Shown: positions 18,446 to 29,779, counted from the first letter of the stretch. The stretch: DNA of 64,000 nucleotides from Propionibacteriaceae bacterium (GCA_031262485.1 JAISHO010000049.1:1-64000), one strand, 5' to 3'. Notes: generated by a model not told the origin, from the sequence alone. Numbers and translations are program-made.

Positions 18446-19275
18446 GCGACGGGTTCTTCATCGCCGAGCTGCCCTCCGCCCTCGCCGTGGGAGACGACGT
18501 CGCCTTGACCGGCGACGAGGCTTTCCACGCCGCCAAGGTCCGCCGGATCCGCCTCGGCGAGGAGGTGACGATCACCGATGGCGCCGGTCGTGGCGTCGTC
18601 GGCCCCACGGTGGCGGTCGCCCCCGCCGAGGTGAGGGTCCGCGCCGAGCGAATCGTCGAGGCGCCGGCGCCGTTTCCCACGATCACCGTCGTCCAAGCTC
18701 TGCCCAAGAACGACCGGGCGCTCGTCGCCGTCGACCTCCTCACCGAGGTCGGAGCCGATCGCATCGTGCCCTGGCAGGCCGCCCGCTCGATCCCGCGTTG
18801 GGACGCCGCCAAAGCCGAGCGGGGCCAAGCCAAGTGGGCGACGACGGCGCGCGAGGCCGCCAAACAAGCCCGGCGCTGGTGGATCCCTGAGGTCGCCCCC
18901 CTGGCCTCGACGGCGCAGGTCGCCGCACTCCTGGCCGGATCAGTCTGCCCGATCGTCTGCCACGAGGCCGCGACGATTCCGTTGTGGGGGGCGCTCGGCG
19001 CCGCCCGCTCGATCCCGCCGGCCGAGGGCACACCCGACGTTCCTCCAACTCCGGGCGCCGCCAGCCGGCCTTTCGGCGACGCCGCGATCCCTGAGATCGT
19101 CTGCGTCATCGGCCCTGAGGGCGGCGTCAGCGACGAGGAGCGGGAACAGTTCACCTCGGCGGGAGCCCTCCTCGCCAGCCTCGGCCCGACAGTGCTGCGC
19201 ACCTCGACCGCCGGCTCCAGCGCCGTCACCCAACTTCGTCTCGTCCTCGAGATCGCTGCCGCCTTCTCCGACTGA
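18442..19275 (+). CDS. rsmE: 16S rRNA m3U1498 methyltransferase
   Basis: 277 residues. SPOUT-class enzyme that methylates N3 of U1498 of 16S rRNA. N-terminal PUA-like part contains [19 protein letters not shown]; the knotted SAM-binding end reads [13 protein letters not shown] and [17 protein letters not shown] Pro-rich insertion of about 30 residues ([20 protein letters not shown]) precedes the IGPEGG motif and is not typical. The start GTG overlaps the dnaJ stop (GTGA). The hrcA-dnaJ-rsmE order is conserved in actinobacteria. Confidence 0.96.
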
Positions 19276-19309
19276 GCGAAAACGCTCGACCCCGATGAGG
19301 AGCACCCCC

Positions 19310-20755
19310 ATGACCGTTCCATCCGACTCTCGCGCCGCTTCGGTGATCACCCAGGAAGCCACGCCACCGCCGACGAAATCGGATGTGGCGACGCCCGCGA
19401 CCCCCTCCGATTTCTCCTTCGACGTCGACGCCCGCCTCGACGGCCGCTTGGGCCGATCCGGGATCATCCACACACCTCACGGCGACATCGCCACCCCGGC
19501 CTTCATCGCGGTCGGCACCCAGGCCACCGTCAAATCTCTTTTGCCGCGCGACATCGCCGCCGCCGGCGCCCAAGCCGTCCTCGCCAACGCCTATCACCTC
19601 TATCTCCAGCCCGGCGCCGATCTCGTCGACGAGGCCGGCGGCGTGGCCGCCTTCATGGGGTGGCAGGGACCGACGTTCACCGATTCCGGCGGCTTCCAGG
19701 TGCTCAGCCTGGGCGTCGGGTTCAAGAAGGTGCTGGCGATGTCGACCGACGGCGTCGGAACCGCCGATGTCATCGCCCGCTCGAAGGATCGCCTCGCCGT
19801 CGTCGACGACGACGGCGTCGACTTCCGCTCCTACCGCGACGGCTCACGGCACCGCTTCACCCCTGAGATCTCGATGGGCATCCAGCATCAGCTGGGGGCG
19901 GACATCATCTTCGCCTTCGACGAGTGCACGACCCTCCTCAACACCCGCGAGTACCAGGAACGCTCGCTCGAGAGGACGCAAGCCTGGGCGGTGCGCTGCC
20001 TGGCCGAGCACCATCGTCTCACCCAGACCAGGATCGGGCGCCCCTACCAGGCGCTCTTCGGCGTCGTCCAAGGCGCGCAGTACGAGGACCTGCGCCGTCA
20101 AGCCGCCCGCGATCTCGTCGCCACCACCCAGGAGGGCCATGGCTTCGACGGATACGGCATCGGCGGGGCCTTGGAGAAGGAGCGGCTCGGCCTCATCTGC
20201 TCGTGGGCCAGCGACGAACTGCCCGAGAACAAACCCCGCCACCTGCTCGGCATCTCGGAGCCGGAGGACCTCTTCGCCGCCATCGAGGCCGGGATGGACA
20301 CCTTCGACTGCGTCAACCCCTCCCGCACCGCCCGCAATGGCGCCATCTACACCGCCTCAGGGCGTTACAACGTCGACACTCTGGCCAACAAGCGCTCCTT
20401 CACCCCCCTCGAAGAGGGGTGCGATTGCTACACCTGCGCCCACCACACCCGGGCCTACCTCCACCACCTCATCCGCTCGAAGGAGTTGCTCGCCAACACC
20501 CTCGCCACGATCCACAATGAGCGCTTCACGATCCGTCTCGTCGACGACATCCGACGCTCGATCGAGACAGGGGATTTCGACGCTTTCCGCACCGAGTTCC
20601 TCGGCCGTTATCTCGCGACCAAACGCCGCCCGGCCGCCTCGGTGGAGACCTCGCCACGCCGGCGTCAGAACAAGCAGGCCGCCGGTTCCGCCCACCGGGC
20701 CAAGGAGCACCGCGCCGTCGAGCGCACCACGGTTCAGGAGGCGGCGACGCCGTAA
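19310..20755 (+). CDS. tgt: Queuine/preQ1 tRNA-ribosyltransferase
   Basis: 481 residues. Exchanges guanine-34 of GUN-anticodon tRNAs for a 7-deazaguanine. Seen: FTDSGGFQVLSLG with the general-base Asp, VVQGAQYEDLR, the nucleophile region FDCVNPSRTARNG, and the zinc site CDCYTC with a downstream His (ATIHN). The N-terminal ~30 residues (Thr/Pro-rich) and the basic C-terminal ~45 are extensions. ATG 19310 is chosen for AGGAG seven bases before it; ATG 19295 lies in frame upstream. Its stop overlaps, head-on, the 3' end of a 7-deazapurine transporter gene. No preQ0/preQ1 synthesis gene is in the window, so salvage is implied. Confidence 0.96.
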   Translation: MTVPSDSRAASVITQEATPPPTKSDVATPATPSDFSFDVDARLDGRLGRSGIIHTPHGDIATPAFIAVGTQATVKSLLPRDIAAAGAQAVLANAYHLYLQPGADLVDEAGGVAAFMGWQGPTFTDSGGFQVLSLGVGFKKVLAMSTDGVGTADVIARSKDRLAVVDDDGVDFRSYRDGSRHRFTPEISMGIQHQLGADIIFAFDECTTLLNTREYQERSLERTQAWAVRCLAEHHRLTQTRIGRPYQALFGVVQGAQYEDLRRQAARDLVATTQEGHGFDGYGIGGALEKERLGLICSWASDELPENKPRHLLGISEPEDLFAAIEAGMDTFDCVNPSRTARNGAIYTASGRYNVDTLANKRSFTPLEEGCDCYTCAHHTRAYLHHLIRSKELLANTLATIHNERFTIRLVDDIRRSIETGDFDAFRTEFLGRYLATKRRPAASVETSPRRRQNKQAAGSAHRAKEHRAVERTTVQEAATP

Positions 20756-21495
20756 TCGGGCTCATGCCGTTTGACGACGGCGATGACCCGGGTCGTGACG
20801 GGCAAGAAGACCGTCTCGACGACGACCTTGTAAACGTAGCCGGTGATGACGTAGTTGATGAGCGTGCCGGTGGAGACGACTCCGATCCAAGCTACGACGC
20901 AGAACAGGAGCGTGTCGGCCAATTCGCCGACGAGGCTGGAGCCGAGCAGACGCACCCACAGACGCCCCTCGCCCATGCGCTGTTTGATCCGCACGAGGAC
21001 GACGGCGGTGAGGAACTGCCCGGCGACATAGCCGAGCAGGGAGGCGAGGACGATCCGCGGGACGAAGCCGAGGACGTGATGCCAATCGGTGGCGTAGGGG
21101 TAGTCGGGGGCGGGTGGGGCGAGGTCGACGGCGAGAAAGACGAACGAGGCGGTGATTCCGACGATCGCGCTCAAGACGATGGCCCGTCGTGCCCGGAGCA
21201 AACCGAAGACCTCGGCCAGGATGTCGCCGACGATATAGGTGAGGGGGAAGAGGAAAGCCCCGCCGTCGGTGATGACGGGGAAGAGGGGATAGGAACCGAT
21301 CGTCACCTCGGGGCCGAAGGCGAGCAGCTTGGTCGCCCCGACATTGCTGAGGAGCAACAGCGAGCAGAACAGGGCGATGAAGAGGTCGTAGTTGCCCCGC
21401 CCGCCGGAGGCGAACGCCGGCGCCGCCGCCCGGCGATCCTCACCCAGCGAGGGTCCGGCGGGGCTCGTGGGGGAGTGCGGTCTCGGCTCGGTCAC
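20734..21495 (-). CDS. yhhQ: Queuosine precursor transporter, YhhQ family
   Basis: 253 residues, about six membrane spans. Family motifs: LLLSNVGATKLLAFG, VITDGGAFLFPLTYIVGDIL, EVFGLLRARRAI, and the C-terminal SSLVGELADTLLFC with TGYVYKVVVETVFLPVT. YhhQ proteins import preQ0/preQ1 for queuosine formation. The start is taken as GTG 21495; the open frame extends much further upstream but that part is antisense to phoH and lacks homology. The N-terminal ~35 residues are Pro/Ser-rich. The 3' end overlaps tgt by 22 bases in convergent orientation. Confidence 0.93.
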   Translation of the reverse strand: MTEPRPHSPTSPAGPSLGEDRRAAAPAFASGGRGNYDLFIALFCSLLLLSNVGATKLLAFGPEVTIGSYPLFPVITDGGAFLFPLTYIVGDILAEVFGLLRARRAIVLSAIVGITASFVFLAVDLAPPAPDYPYATDWHHVLGFVPRIVLASLLGYVAGQFLTAVVLVRIKQRMGEGRLWVRLLGSSLVGELADTLLFCVVAWIGVVSTGTLINYVITGYVYKVVVETVFLPVTTRVIAVVKRHEPDYGVAAS

Positions 21496-21503
21496 GGCAG
21501 GAC

Positions 21504-21509
21504 ATCGTA
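21504..21509 (-). promoter_or_regulatory. -10 element of the YhhQ-family gene
   Basis: Minus-strand TACGAT ends eight bases before GTG 21495; probable leaderless transcript. Confidence 0.4.
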
Positions 21510-21663
21510 GCTGGTGATACGCCCGCCGACATGACGAACGCAGCAAATGGAGCGCTCCGGTTTTCCTCCGGGATAGAATGCCACCGTTCCATCGATATCG
21601 GAGGCTTATCTGAACACGGTCGCTCAAACCGCCGGCGAGCCCGAGGAGGCGCTCCACCGGCAG

Positions 21664-22641
21664 GTGTCGGTGCCCCATTCCATCCCCATGGTCGGCGTCG
21701 TCGGTCCCAACGACGAGTTCCTCCGGGTGCTCGAGAATGAACTCGGCAGCGAGATCCACGTCCGCGGCAACGAGATCCTGCTCGACGGTCCGCCCGACGA
21801 GGTGCTCCACGCTGTCGACGTGCTGACGGAGATGGTGACGATCTTGCGCACCGGGCATGGCCTGACGGCCGGCGACGTCGAACGGATCGCCCACATGGAT
21901 TCCAGCGAGCCGGTCCGACCGGCCGCCGTCTTGACCCAGTCGATCCTCTCGCATCGCGGCCGCGCCATCCGCCCCAAGACCCTCAACCAGAAACGCTATG
22001 TCGACGCCATCGACCAGCACACCATCGTCTTCGGCATCGGGCCGGCCGGCACCGGGAAGACGTACCTGGCGGTGGCGAAGGCCGTCCAGGCGCTCCAGGC
22101 CAAGAAGGTCAACCGGATCGTCTTGACCCGCCCGGCGATCGAGGCCGGCGAGCGGCTCGGCTTTTTGCCCGGCACTTTGTCGGAGAAGATCGACCCGTAT
22201 CTTCGTCCCCTCTACGACGCCCTTCACGACATGCTCGACCCCGACTCGGTGCCGCGCCTGTTGACGGCTGGCACGATCGAGATCGCCCCCCTCGCCTACA
22301 TGCGCGGGCGCACCCTCAACGACGCTTTCATCATCCTCGACGAGGCCCAGAACACCTCGATGGAGCAGATGAAGATGTTCCTCACCCGGCTCGGCTTCGG
22401 TTCCACCATGGTCGTCACCGGCGACATCACCCAAGTCGATCTGCCCGGCGGGGTCCGCTCCGGGTTGCGCGAGGTGCCCGCCATCCTCGACGGGCTCGAC
22501 GACGTCGCCTTCTGCACCCTGACCAACCGCGATGTCGTGCGCCATCGTCTGGTCGGGCAGATCGCCGCCGCTTACGACCGCTACGAGGCGCGCCGCGACG
22601 GCCACGAGGCCCCGGTGACCGCGATGAGGAGACCACGATGA
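21664..22641 (+). CDS. phoH: PhoH family protein (ATPase)
   Basis: 325 residues from GTG 21664. A predicted RNA-associated ATPase. N-terminal RNA-binding-like part (VRGNEILLDGPPDEV), then Walker A GIGPAGTGKTYLAV, Walker B FIILDEAQN and sensor VVTGDITQVDLP. The frame stays open upstream to a CTG at 21610 preceded at the right distance by GGAGG (21600-21604), so translation may begin at that rare codon and add 18 residues; the GTG at 21664 has no clear ribosome site. It overlaps ybeY by four bases; phoH-ybeY-corC-era is a conserved ribosome/RNA-quality operon. Confidence 0.93.
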   Translation: MSVPHSIPMVGVVGPNDEFLRVLENELGSEIHVRGNEILLDGPPDEVLHAVDVLTEMVTILRTGHGLTAGDVERIAHMDSSEPVRPAAVLTQSILSHRGRAIRPKTLNQKRYVDAIDQHTIVFGIGPAGTGKTYLAVAKAVQALQAKKVNRIVLTRPAIEAGERLGFLPGTLSEKIDPYLRPLYDALHDMLDPDSVPRLLTAGTIEIAPLAYMRGRTLNDAFIILDEAQNTSMEQMKMFLTRLGFGSTMVVTGDITQVDLPGGVRSGLREVPAILDGLDDVAFCTLTNRDVVRHRLVGQIAAAYDRYEARRDGHEAPVTAMRRPR

Positions 22642-23120
22642 TCGACATCATGAACGAATCGGGCGAGAAAGTCGACGAGGAGCAACTCGCCGCCTTGGCC
22701 GCCTTCGCCATGGACCGGATGAGGATCCATCCCTCAGCCGACCTGTCGATCCTCCTCGTCGACGAGACGACGATGGCCAACTACCACGAGAAGTTCATGG
22801 ACGAGCCCGGCCCGACCGACGTCCTCAGCTTCCCGATGGACGAGTTGCGCCCCGGCGAGGAGGGCAAGGAACGTCCTGAAGGGATGCTGGGCGACATCGT
22901 GCTCTGCCCGACTGTCACCGACCGTCAGGCCAAGGAGTCCGGGCGCACGCCCCAGGGCGAGATGAATTACCTCCTCCTCCATGGTTTCCTCCATCTGCTC
23001 GGCTTCGACCACGCCGAGGAAGAGGAGCGCGCGGTGATGTTCGGCTTGACCGACGCCCTCATCGACGCCTGGGAGTCGTGGAGCCGACAGAAGACTGACC
23101 AACAAGAGACGAGATCATGA
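22638..23120 (+). CDS. ybeY: Endoribonuclease YbeY (16S rRNA 3' maturation)
   Basis: 160 residues. Zinc-dependent RNase required for 16S rRNA 3' processing and ribosome quality control. The metal site is seen as LLHGFLHLLGFDHAEEEE (the H-x3-H-x5-H set). DVLSFPMDE is the conserved strand before it. The start ATG overlaps phoH and the stop overlaps corC, both by four bases. Confidence 0.96.
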   Translation: MIDIMNESGEKVDEEQLAALAAFAMDRMRIHPSADLSILLVDETTMANYHEKFMDEPGPTDVLSFPMDELRPGEEGKERPEGMLGDIVLCPTVTDRQAKESGRTPQGEMNYLLLHGFLHLLGFDHAEEEERAVMFGLTDALIDAWESWSRQKTDQQETRS

Positions 23121-24448
23121 CGGATCTCATCGTCACGATCGTCGTCCTCGTCGTCCTCCTGGCCGGGGCGGCCTTCTTCGCCGCCATCCAAGAGGCCTTC
23201 GCCGCGATGACGAAGGGACGGGCGCGCAAACTCGTCAATGACGAGGTGCCGAAAGCCCAACGTCTGCTCGACACCGTGGCCGATCCGGCGCCGACCGTCT
23301 CGACGGCGCTTTTCTTGCGGATGGTCTGCGAGATCGCCTTCATCCTTCTCCTCTTCGACGTCCTCACCCCGGCGATCGGATCCGTCGGGCCTCGGCTCGT
23401 CGCGACCGGCGCGATCGGGCTCGTCGTCATCTTCATCATCGTCTCCGTCGGGGGGCGCACGCTGGGACGCCAACACATGACGGCCGTCGCGCTGAAAACC
23501 AACGGGCTCATGCGCCTGCTCGTCACCGTGCTCTTCTTCATCCCCCAGGTCATGATCGTCATCGGCAACGCCATCACGCCAGGGCGTGGGTTCCGCGACG
23601 GCCCCTTCACCTCTGAAGACGAATTGCGCGAGTACGTCAACCGGGCCGAAGCTTCGAATGAGATCGAGGCGACCGAACGGAAGATGATCTACTCGGTCTT
23701 CGACCTCGGCGACACCCTCGTCAAAGAGGTCATGGTGCCGCGCCCCGACGTCGTCTACATCGAAGCCGGCAAGACTTTGCGCCAAACCCTCTCCCTGGCG
23801 CTGCGCTCCGGCTTCAGCCGTATCCCCGTCGTCGGTCCGGGCGGGCTCGACGACATCGTCGGCATCGCCTACCTCAAGGACATCGTCAAGCGGGTCTACG
23901 ACAAGCCCGACGCCCAGTCGAGCGAGAACGTCACCGCCGTGCTGCGCCCGGTCACCTGGTGCCCCGACTCCAAACCGGCCGACGACCTCCTGCGCGAGAT
24001 GCAGGCCGACCATTCCCACATGGTCGTTGTTGTCGACGAGTTCGGCGGCACCGCGGGGATCGCCACGATCGAGGACCTCCTCGAGGAGATCGTCGGTGAG
24101 ATCGTCGACGAGTACGATCAGGAACAAGCTCATGTCGTCGACATGGGGGATGGCTCTTACCGGGTCTCGTCCCGGCTCTCCCTGCCCGACTTGGGCGATC
24201 TGTTCGGGCGCGAGTTGGATGACGACGACGTCGACACCGTCGGCGGCATCATGGCGAAGCTGCTCAACAAGGTGCCGATCCCCGGATCGCGGGTGGTCTG
24301 GGAAGGCCTGGAGCTGACGGCCGATCAGCCCCAAGGGCGGCGCCATCAGGTGGCGACGGCGCTGGTGCGGCGCCATCAGCCGGAGACGGGCGAGATCGGG
24401 GCGGAGAAGACGGAGCGACGAGCGAAGGGCGACAGCGATGACGAATGA
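23117..24448 (+). CDS. corC: CNNM/CorC-family transporter-associated protein (hemolysin family)
   Basis: 443 residues. Residues 1-175 form a DUF21/CNNM membrane domain with about four spans (first: [20 protein letters not shown]). A CBS pair lies at about 200-325, with [28 protein letters not shown] and [21 protein letters not shown] CorC/HlyC transporter-associated domain ends the protein. Members are linked to Mg2+/Co2+ export or homeostasis; the hemolysin label is historical. The ATG overlaps the ybeY stop and the 3' end overlaps the era start by 11 bases. Confidence 0.93.
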   Translation: MTDLIVTIVVLVVLLAGAAFFAAIQEAFAAMTKGRARKLVNDEVPKAQRLLDTVADPAPTVSTALFLRMVCEIAFILLLFDVLTPAIGSVGPRLVATGAIGLVVIFIIVSVGGRTLGRQHMTAVALKTNGLMRLLVTVLFFIPQVMIVIGNAITPGRGFRDGPFTSEDELREYVNRAEASNEIEATERKMIYSVFDLGDTLVKEVMVPRPDVVYIEAGKTLRQTLSLALRSGFSRIPVVGPGGLDDIVGIAYLKDIVKRVYDKPDAQSSENVTAVLRPVTWCPDSKPADDLLREMQADHSHMVVVVDEFGGTAGIATIEDLLEEIVGEIVDEYDQEQAHVVDMGDGSYRVSSRLSLPDLGDLFGRELDDDDVDTVGGIMAKLLNKVPIPGSRVVWEGLELTADQPQGRRHQVATALVRRHQPETGEIGAEKTERRAKGDSDDE

Positions 24449-25436
24449 CACGACGATGGTCACATCCGAGGAACACGAGGACGCCACCGTCGGGGATAGA
24501 CCCGATCCCGGCGAGGAAGCTATCTTCCGTTCCGGGTTCGCCTGCTTCGTCGGTCGGCCGAACGTCGGCAAATCGACCTTGACGAACGCCCTCGTCGGTC
24601 AGAAGATCGCCATCGCCTCGGACAAGCCACAGACGACCCGGCACGTCATCAAAGGCGTCGTCACTCGGCCCGACGCTCAACTCATCCTCATCGACACCCC
24701 TGGCTTGCACCGTCCCCGCACCTTGCTCGGGGAACGGCTCAACGCTCTCGTCCACGACACCTGGTCGTCTGTCGACGTCATCGGGGTTTGTTTCCCCTCG
24801 AATCAGCGGATCGGTCCGGGCGACCGCTTCCTCGTCGGGGAGATCGCCTCGCTGTCGAAGAAGCCGAAGCTCATCGCCGTCGCGACGAAGACGGATCTCG
24901 CCTCGCCGACCCGCTTGCGCGAGCATCTGCTCGACATCCAAGCCCTGGGCGAAGAGACGGGGCTGACCTGGGAACACATCGTGCCGGTCTCGGCCACGAC
25001 CGACGACCAAGTCGGCCTCCTGCTCGACCTCATCGTCAGCCTCCTGCCGCCTGGGCCGGTCTACTATCCCGACGGCGAGACGACCGACGAGCCGACCGAG
25101 ACCCTCATCGCCGAACTGATCCGCGAGGCCGCGCTGCGCGAGGTGACCGATGAGCTGCCCCATTCGATCACGGTGCAGATCGAGGAAATGGGGCTGCGCG
25201 AGGGCCGTCCGGACGACAAACCCCTCCTCGACATCTTCGCCTCCCTCATCGTCGAACGGGAATCACAAAAGCCGATCGTCATCGGGCGCGGCGCCTCCCG
25301 GTTGCGCCGGATCGGGACAGAAGCACGCCAGCAGATATTTCATCTTCTTGGTACACCGGTTTATCTCGACCTGAGGGTTAAAGTGGTCAAGGACTGGCAA
25401 ACCGACGCCAAGAGCCTCAACCGGCTCGGTTTCTGA
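24438..25436 (+). CDS. era: GTPase Era
   Basis: 332 residues. Essential GTPase that binds the 3' end of 16S rRNA in 30S assembly. G1 GRPNVGKSTL (about 38-47), G2 region KPQTTRHVIKG, G3 DTPGLHRPR, G4 TKTD (VATKTDLA), and a C-terminal KH domain with IGRGASRLRRIGTEARQQIF. The N-terminal ~30 residues are a Thr/Glu/Asp-rich extension. It is the last gene of the phoH-ybeY-corC-era cluster; leuA follows after 21 bases. Confidence 0.97.
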   Translation: MTNDTTMVTSEEHEDATVGDRPDPGEEAIFRSGFACFVGRPNVGKSTLTNALVGQKIAIASDKPQTTRHVIKGVVTRPDAQLILIDTPGLHRPRTLLGERLNALVHDTWSSVDVIGVCFPSNQRIGPGDRFLVGEIASLSKKPKLIAVATKTDLASPTRLREHLLDIQALGEETGLTWEHIVPVSATTDDQVGLLLDLIVSLLPPGPVYYPDGETTDEPTETLIAELIREAALREVTDELPHSITVQIEEMGLREGRPDDKPLLDIFASLIVERESQKPIVIGRGASRLRRIGTEARQQIFHLLGTPVYLDLRVKVVKDWQTDAKSLNRLGF

Positions 25437-25439
25437 TGA

Positions 25440-27227
<1,788 letters not shown>

Positions 27228-27278
27228 TCTCCTCCGCCCACTCGTCCGCTCGAGGAGCCGTCGAGATCGGGCGGGATG

Positions 27279-27316
27279 GTGACGCCGGGCCGGTCGAACG
27301 GTAGGATGGAACCGTT
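27279..27316 (+). promoter_or_regulatory. Promoter and palindrome of the LacI-family regulator gene
   Basis: GTGACG (27279-27284), 17-base spacer, TAGGAT (27302-27307). AACGGT-N8-ACCGTT (27297-27302 and 27311-27316) straddles the -10, so a bound repressor would shut the promoter. Autoregulation by the encoded LacI-family protein is the simplest reading. Confidence 0.55.
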
Positions 27317-27391
27317 TGCATAAGCATTCCGGCGCCGTTCCTCTCTCCTCGTCGGAGAAGACGCCCGGTGCGCACCTGGCGGAGGAGGATC

Positions 27392-28372
27392 ATGGCTGCG
27401 ACAAGCCGCGATGTGGCACGGGCGTGCGGAGTTTCGGTCGCGACCGTCTCCCGGGCCTTTTCCGAGAAGGGGTCCGTGGCCGAACCGACCCGCCGCCGGA
27501 TCTTGGCCGAGGCGGAGCGGCTCGGTTATCTGCCCGATCCAGCTGCCCGCCGTCTCATCACGGGGCGCTCCGGCAACATCGGGCTGATCGTGCCCGACCT
27601 GGCCAATCCCTTTTTCTCCGACACGGCCAAGGGGGTCGAGCGCGAGGCCCGGGCCACCCGGCTCGGCCTGTTCATCTCCGACACCGATGAGCAGGATCGC
27701 CTCGAGCCCGACGCCGTGCGCCGGATCTGTCGGCAGGTCGACGGGCTGATCTGGGCCAGTCCCCGTAACGCCGACGAGGTCCTCCTCCAGTTCGCCGGCA
27801 CGGTGCCGACCGTTCTCCTGCACCGCCAGCTCGAGGGGTGGTGGTCGGTCTCGACCGATCTGGCCGACGGCATGCGCCAGGCCCTCGTCAATCTCCATTC
27901 CCTCGGCCATCGCCGGATCGCCTACGCCGGAGGGCCGGAGCAGAGCTGGTCCGGCCAACAGCGGCTGCGCGGCTTGATGGAGACGAGCGAGGAACTCGGC
28001 GTCGAGATCATGATGCTGGGCTCTTTCGCGCCCAACTCGGACGGAGGATCGATGGTGGCCGACGTCGTCCTCTCCCGCGACGTCTCCGCCCTCATCGCCT
28101 ACAACGACGCCATCGCTCTGGGGGCGCTCTCGCGCCTGGCCAGCCGAGGGGTCGACGTTCCTGGCGACCTGTCGATCATCTCCTGCGACGACATCGCTTA
28201 CGCCAAGCTCTCCGCACCACCGCTGACGACGGTGCACGTGCCCCGTCACGAGGCCGGAGCCGCCGCCGTCGACCTCCTCCAAGAGCTCATGGCCAACCCG
28301 GACGCCCCGCCGGTGGCCAAGGTGATGGCGACCCAGCTCGTCATCCGCGGCACGACGGCGCCGGTCGCTTGA
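27392..28372 (+). CDS. LacI-family transcriptional regulator
   Basis: 326 residues. N-terminal LacI helix-turn-helix (SRDVARACGVSVATVSRAFS) and hinge region (LGYLPDPAARRLITGRSGNI), followed by a periplasmic-binding-protein-like effector domain (IGLIVPDLANPFFSD, ISCDDIAYAKLSAPPLTTV). ATG 27392 sits seven bases after GGAGGAGG; the GTG at 27368 lies before this ribosome site. It heads a plus-strand pair with an oxidoreductase and faces a minus-strand sugar permease operon whose promoter carries palindromes. It likely senses the transported sugar or its metabolite. Confidence 0.92.
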   Translation: MAATSRDVARACGVSVATVSRAFSEKGSVAEPTRRRILAEAERLGYLPDPAARRLITGRSGNIGLIVPDLANPFFSDTAKGVEREARATRLGLFISDTDEQDRLEPDAVRRICRQVDGLIWASPRNADEVLLQFAGTVPTVLLHRQLEGWWSVSTDLADGMRQALVNLHSLGHRRIAYAGGPEQSWSGQQRLRGLMETSEELGVEIMMLGSFAPNSDGGSMVADVVLSRDVSALIAYNDAIALGALSRLASRGVDVPGDLSIISCDDIAYAKLSAPPLTTVHVPRHEAGAAAVDLLQELMANPDAPPVAKVMATQLVIRGTTAPVA

Positions 28373-28468
28373 GCCCGCGCCGTCCCTTGTTCCCCGTTCC
28401 CTTGTTTCCCGCTCACCTGTTCCACCTCATCTGAGACCTCGCTCGTCTCACCGTCATGAAGGAGTCTC

Positions 28469-29656
28469 ATGCTCTCGATCGCCCAAGTCGGTCTTCGTGG
28501 CTTCGGCCATGTCCACCTCGAACGGATCGATCGCTTGGCCGCCGCCGGGCGGATCGAGCTGGTCGCCGGATCGGATCCGGCCGGCCCCCTTGAGGGACGC
28601 GACATCCCCTGGTATCCCTCTCTGACCGAATTGCTCGCCCACCATGACGTCGACATCGTCTCCATCGCCACCCCGATCGGCACCCACATGGCCTTGGCCG
28701 AGGAGGCCTTGGCGGCCGACTCCCACGTCTTCTTGGAGAAACCCCCGGTGGCGAGCCTGGGCGGCTTCGATCACCTCGTGGCTCGGTCGGCGGCCCTCGG
28801 CAAAGCCGTCCAAATCGGATTCCAGAGCCTCGGCGGCGGCGGTGTCGCGCGGATGCGCGAACTGGCCGCCGCGACCCTGGGCGAGATCCAGCGCGTCCAG
28901 GTCTGGGGGATGTGGCAGCGCGACCTGGCCTATTTCAAGCGGGCGCGCTGGGCGGGCCACCGCGTTCTCGACGGCGCCCGGGTGGCCGACGGAGTGTGCA
29001 CGAACGCCTTGGCCCATTCCATCGCGACGGCCTGCGCCATCGTCGGCCTGCGTCGTCCAGACGATCTCAGTTTCATCGAGACGGAGCTCTACCACGCCTT
29101 CGACACCGAATCCGACGACACCAGCTGGTTGCGGATCCACCGCCCGGCGGGCGCCTCGATCGACGTCTCGCTCAGCTTGTGCGGGCCGCGGGTCTTCCCC
29201 CCGACCGTCACCCTCGTCGGAACCGAAGGCTGGGCCAGCCTGCTCTACACCGAAGACGAGGTGATCTGGTCGCGTGGCGGCGGCGATCCTCACCAGGCCT
29301 TCGTCGACGGCGTCGAACTCGGGGCCGGAGCGCCCGTCGAGCATGAGCAGTGGGGGAGGATGGATCTGTTGGAGAATCTGGTCGACCACATCGAAGACGG
29401 CGTCTCTCTCCTCGTCCCGGTGGCGCAGACGGCCGGATTCATGTCGGCTCTCGAGGCGACGCAATCAGTGCCCGATCCCACCGCCATCACGAGCGACGTC
29501 GTCTGGGAGGGCGAGGGCGACGCCGCCCATCCCATCCCCGATGATCTGGAGCGGTGGCAGCACGTCTGCCTCGCCACCGGTCAGGGGTACGCCGCCGCCG
29601 GCGCCCCGTGGGCGAGCGCGTCGGCCGCCGCGCGTTGGAGCCGAGCGGAGCTCTGA
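28469..29656 (+). CDS. Gfo/Idh/MocA-family oxidoreductase (first copy)
   Basis: 395 residues. NAD(P)-dependent dehydrogenase of sugars or inositol-like polyols. N-terminal Rossmann fold starts at residue 3 (SIAQVGLRGFGHVH, a modified GxGxxG), with the EKP signature as VFLEKPPVASL. The C-terminal alpha/beta domain carries RWAGHRVLDGARVADG and NALAHSIATAC, where the conserved His of the family would be. GAAGGAG precedes the ATG. It follows the LacI gene by 96 bases and converges on a second dehydrogenase of the same family. Substrate unknown. Confidence 0.88.
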   Translation: MLSIAQVGLRGFGHVHLERIDRLAAAGRIELVAGSDPAGPLEGRDIPWYPSLTELLAHHDVDIVSIATPIGTHMALAEEALAADSHVFLEKPPVASLGGFDHLVARSAALGKAVQIGFQSLGGGGVARMRELAAATLGEIQRVQVWGMWQRDLAYFKRARWAGHRVLDGARVADGVCTNALAHSIATACAIVGLRRPDDLSFIETELYHAFDTESDDTSWLRIHRPAGASIDVSLSLCGPRVFPPTVTLVGTEGWASLLYTEDEVIWSRGGGDPHQAFVDGVELGAGAPVEHEQWGRMDLLENLVDHIEDGVSLLVPVAQTAGFMSALEATQSVPDPTAITSDVVWEGEGDAAHPIPDDLERWQHVCLATGQGYAAAGAPWASASAAARWSRAEL

Positions 29657-29682
29657 GGAGCCTCGGCGCGAGCGCGGAGACG

Positions 29683-29714
29683 ACGGTGGGCCCGCCGTGT
29701 GGCGAGCCCACCGT
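29683..29714. terminator. Hairpin between convergent dehydrogenase genes
   Basis: Arms ACGGTGGGC / GCCCACCGT, loop 14. A 14-base palindrome, GACCACTAGTGGTC (29768-29781), follows and overlaps the stop codon of the minus-strand gene. No T-run; factor-independent termination is uncertain. Confidence 0.45.
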
Positions 29715-29779
29715 GATGATCGATCCCCGCAGGGGAGCGTGACGCTCCGCCGCAGGTCGACGCGACAGACCACTAGTGG

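Noticed and set aside
21496-22605. N-terminal extension of the YhhQ frame to 623 residues
   Set aside because: The extra part is antisense to phoH and lacks membrane or transporter features; the family start is at 21495.
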